From Diadema setosum (lineage: Eukaryota; Echinodermata; Echinoidea; Diadematoida; Diadematidae): a stretch of DNA of 64,000 nucleotides. Positions 61,401-64,000 of the stretch are shown piece by piece. The stretch is taken from the NCBI RefSeq assembly GCF_964275005.1, contig NC_092705.1, forward strand, positions 4,279,825 to 4,343,824. Direction: 5' to 3'. The notes beneath the pieces are model-generated. The model ran no database searches, was not told the origin of the DNA, and was given only the letters and a program-made list of their open reading frames with translations. Positions within the stretch are counted from its first letter, which is position 1. The number at the start of each line of letters is the position of its first letter. Both the position numbers and the translations under genes were made by a program.

Positions 61401-62295
61401 TCTAAATTATTAATAAAACATGAAAGGACAAGGATCTCTTCTAGGCCTTATATAAAACAAATAATAAATGTTTTTCATTCGTGCAATGGACAGAATATTT
61501 CATTCGGTGAAAGATGAAATTTTTGATCCATTCAACTCGGCTGCGCCTCGTGAGTCGTTGAATGGATCATTTCATCTTTCAGCTAATGAAATATTCTGTC
61601 CATTGCACTAATAAACATTCATTATTTGTATAACATGTAAGCATGACTGCGGGGGGGGGGGGGGGGGGGGTATGAAGTGGTTGCAGGAGAGATAAAGAAT
61701 CAGGGTACAAACAAGTGTATGTCACAATCCTGCTATAAATCTTTTCTGTTGATTGCATTTGGGAAAACACACACACACACACACACACACAAAACAAGGC
61801 AACCACCCAATACCTGTCAAGTGTAATAAGGGCGATGCTAAAGATGGTCCCAGTCAATGTGCATAGTGTGATGAAACCCATGAGATTGCACATCACCACA
61901 CCAAATATCCACTCCCCAATGATGATGGTGGTAAAATTGAAAGGCAGCACCACAAAGGTCATGACAGCGTTGGAGATGGTCATGCTGTAGATGAAGCGGT
62001 TGCTAGGCGTCTGGAGGTATATGCGCTTGCGGATCGTGTGGATGACGACGGCGTTGAGGGCGCCAGCCAGCACCGTGATGATGGCCAGGGACACGGCCTG
62101 CAAGATGATCGCCCACTGCGGGGTGTTGGTGTCACTTTCTCCCTGTCCCAGTCCTTCAAAAGTTGCTGTGGTTGCTGCTGGACCATCTGAAAGCTCTGTT
62201 GCTTGCTGGGACATTGGATCGGTCGTCGGATCAGGAGTGATTAGGGCCATTGGTGATATTGATCTCCTCTGTGGTGACTCATGACAGAGTTTCAT
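57284..62295 (-). CDS. Class A GPCR, GPR161-like, 3 coding exons
   Basis: Exons 62295-61814, 59475-58670 and 57591-57284 join in phase (2 then 1) to 531 codons plus stop. Seven membrane segments are visible: TM1 near LAGALNAVVIHTI, TM2 TISNAVMTFVVLPF, TM3 ending LITLDRYYAIVQPM (DRY split by the first intron), TM4 SIWILALICTLPP, TM5 TLFPVFLICYCYVGI, TM6 ALMLTWFPFV, TM7 LILNPIIYALWNKTVRNEIL. Likeness to GPR161 includes EWIFGVV, HGNVVVEEA, WNKTVRNEILGM and RRLSISGSITDL, plus Asn in place of Asp at TM2 position 2.50. Known: vertebrate GPR161 is a ciliary, Gs-coupled receptor that restrains Hedgehog signalling. The start may be 62295 (shortly after an acceptor at 62301-62302) or the Met at 62250. 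The tail has Arg-Arg/Lys-x-Ser sites. Confidence 0.85.
58226..58647. mobile_element. 422-bp MITE in the GPR161-like intron
   Basis: TTTAAAGGGATGGTACAGTT and its inverted match ending CTATACCATTCCTTTAA mark the ends; inner GAAAATCGGTTTGAAATGGC-type sequence also mirrors. A poly-A run (58396-58420) is near the centre. It ends about 20 bases before the exon 2 donor. Confidence 0.8.
58670..59475 (-). CDS. GPR161-like exon 2: DRY to proximal tail
   Basis: Starts at CCACAG and completes DRY, then covers TM4-TM7 and the start of the cytoplasmic tail, ending NGSG at a GTCAGT donor. The third intracellular loop holds SRRRSRRTSLLVNI, a basic stretch. CEA before VLGDYHV and LNPIIYALW are as expected for TM6-TM7. 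Confidence 0.9.
59766..59973. mobile_element. 208-bp MITE with TTTTCGCG blocks
   Basis: TACTGCATACCCTTTTATTT at one end is inverted as AAATAACGGCGTATACAGTA at the other. CGCGAAA/TTTCGCG blocks fill it. A partial copy lies at 31256. Confidence 0.8.
60440..61107. mobile_element. 668-bp TIR element, copy 2 (GPR161-like intron)
   Basis: Reverse-complement copy of the 18808-19498 element. Shared internal blocks include AAAATGATGTATAACTCAA and AAATATTGGAAAGAAAGCAC on the copy-1 strand. TIRs are more diverged than in copy 1. Confidence 0.8.
61452..61634. mobile_element. 183-bp palindromic element
   Basis: ATTCGTGCAATGGACAGAAT and GGTGAAAGATGAAATTTTTG are mirrored as ATTCTGTCCATTGCAC and CATTTCATCTTTCAGC around CTCGGCTGCGCCTCGTGAG. 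It lies in the first intron of the GPR161-like gene. Confidence 0.8.
61814..62295 (-). CDS. GPR161-like exon 1: N-terminus, TM1-TM3
   Basis: A long pyrimidine tract and CCAG end at 62301, five bases before ATG, so a 5' UTR exon probably lies further upstream. The N-terminus is Thr/Ser-rich and has no clear signal peptide, as is usual for class A receptors. The extracellular Cys at the top of TM3 (VMCNLMG) is present. The exon ends after LITLD-R with two bases of the Arg codon of DRY. Confidence 0.85.
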
Positions 62296-62300
62296 AAAGA

Positions 62301-64000
62301 CTGGTAGTGGTAGGAAGGGTGGAATTGAAAAAGAAAAACACACACATAATACCTGACATTCTACGACTTTAATACTGTCATACATGATGTACTGCACAGC
62401 AATCAGCACCTGTTGTGAACACCACTTTTCACTGCAAATGAACATTGATCGAATTCATGGGACTCTTTCTGTCATTGTAAATGACACAATATATACCGAC
62501 ATGATTAGATTAGGTACCAATGATGATGAGCTTGCACCGCGCCACGCCGGCGCACAAAAAAGAGGCCACTTGACTTGCACTTGTGTTTGTCGCTGAGAAT
62601 TCTGCACGTACTGAGTCAACATTCTGAGCCCGTGCCGTAATCATCAATGATCATGGTAATTTAATCTGTGGTATTTTCTGCCACAGTGAAATGAAATTAG
62701 AATTTTTGAAGGTGAAACTGAGGTCGTTATACACTTGACTTAGGCTTACAGCAAAGTCTCCAGTCCAGACTCTACTCTATTCGTTAGCACTTTTTAGTTC
62801 TCGATTTTTACAAGCATCTTCTCTTGGGAAAAGGTCCGTCGATTGAACATTGTGTTTCCTCTTTAAACCAGAAGAAGGTAGCATTCGTAACAAACCAAGG
62901 CATTTTGCATGCTTACAATTGCACAATGATGTTGACTTACCACAGCTTATTCAAATCAGTCACACACGGCACAACACGTTTACAAGCTAGTGCAGTGCCA
63001 GTGCCATCATTGACAGAAGGTCTCAACAAAACTGACGTCATATCAGCTTGTAAATTAAACGTCCTTTCGCTGAAAATTACGTTCTAGCAAAGATCAGGAT
63101 CTTGGTTCTACCCTCACGGTCGTAGACATTTTGCGCAAGGGGGTAGAGTTGTGTGAGGTGTAATTCCAACGTAGAGAATGATTGATTACTAATACTATAC
63201 TGCGCACAGCTTAGCATACACATGAAAGGTTGGTCCTGTTCGTTGGTCACTGTGGCAGCGAGAGTGACTCACAAAAGCTACAGTACAATGTACACTACTT
63301 CATCGCCAATCCATGTGGGTGGCCGAAAATAGCAACCTCACTCGGTAAAATTACAGATCTATAGGATTTGTTTACATAAAATGTCCTTTTTTGAACTATT
63401 ATATTCTTAAAATAAATAAAATGTACTAAAATTTTGGTTATATATTGGAAAAATAACATATTTAAAACTCAAACCTCACAAAAACTCATACATTGCTGAC
63501 CTAGATTGGCAATAGGGAGACCACCCAAGTTACTACACTCAATGCGCATGCTCACTAAATAAAAATTGGCGTCTGCTATCGCTTGAGCATGGAACTGCCA
63601 GTATAGTACGTACACTGTATCTCCATGGCTTGAGCATGCAGATGGTTCGAACGGGATAGACCATGCATGGACCTATACTACAACCATGAAACTAGTCAGA
63701 CGAGGTGAGACTCTCACCTCCCTGCTTAGACTAGATAACCATGGAAATGCGGGATAGAGACTGATGATCTCCCTTCAATCAGGAAGGTGACACCTCCCTG
63801 CTTCAATTTGTCCCTGCTCCGATTGTGTGTCGTACGAATTGTGTGTCGAATATTGACGCCATCTACGTGCGAGTTTCTGTATCAGTTGCACCACGCGCTA
63901 CCCCGGGGTATCGTAGTAACCCGGGGTACCACGTTGTGTAGCGCCATCTCACGTTCACTCGAGTACAACCGCAGAGTTACTGCGTTACGTATGCGCACTG
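62301..64000. other. Region upstream of the GPR161-like coding exons
   Basis: No coding exon is supported. An untranslated first exon and promoter probably lie here or beyond. A small GC palindrome (CCCCGGGGTATCGTAGTAACCC region, 63901-63930) is the only clear structure. Confidence 0.5.

Overview
This is a eukaryotic window from an animal with introns of roughly 0.5-2 kb, many CA/TG, GTTT and poly-G/C tracts, many foldback and TIR elements, tRNA-derived SINEs and non-LTR fragments. The sequence style and the gene content (an RFX factor, a many-CCP secreted protein, a GPR161-like receptor) fit a marine invertebrate deuterostome, probably an echinoderm such as a sea urchin. The species call is inference. 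All gene models below are built by hand from reading frame, splice sites and phase agreement.

Layout. (1) 1-3617: repeat-rich DNA with a foldback element and a ~165-bp tandem array. (2) 3618-19626, + strand: sixteen coding exons of an RFX-family transcription factor, complete at the 3' end (stop, then ATTAAA) and open at the 5' end; its introns hold SINEs, a LINE tail and foldback/TIR elements. (3) 20-27 kb: intergenic repeats, a mobile element carrying AGGTCA direct repeats, and a weak candidate secreted-protein gene on the - strand (signal-peptide-like exon at 27056, possible exons near 24.0 and 22.7 kb). (4) 46470-29020, - strand: one secreted protein built from nine CCP/sushi exons and four very small single-cysteine exons. 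All internal exons are phase 1-1 and the assembled coding length is a whole number of codons (about 597 residues). (5) 46.5-57.2 kb: intergenic, with MITEs, a short LTR retroelement that has a LINE nested in it, and a second AGGTCA-repeat element with clear TIRs. (6) 62295-57284, - strand: a three-exon class A GPCR that resembles GPR161. (7) 62.3-64 kb: its upstream region, with no supported gene.

How the genes relate. No operon-like link is expected. RFX factors commonly control cilia genes and GPR161 is a ciliary receptor, so their proximity is of passing interest only. The CCP gene is the most unusual locus: three repeats of a unit [single-Cys microexon - variant CCP 'A' - CCP 'B'] make up most of it, and recent duplication is visible even in its introns.
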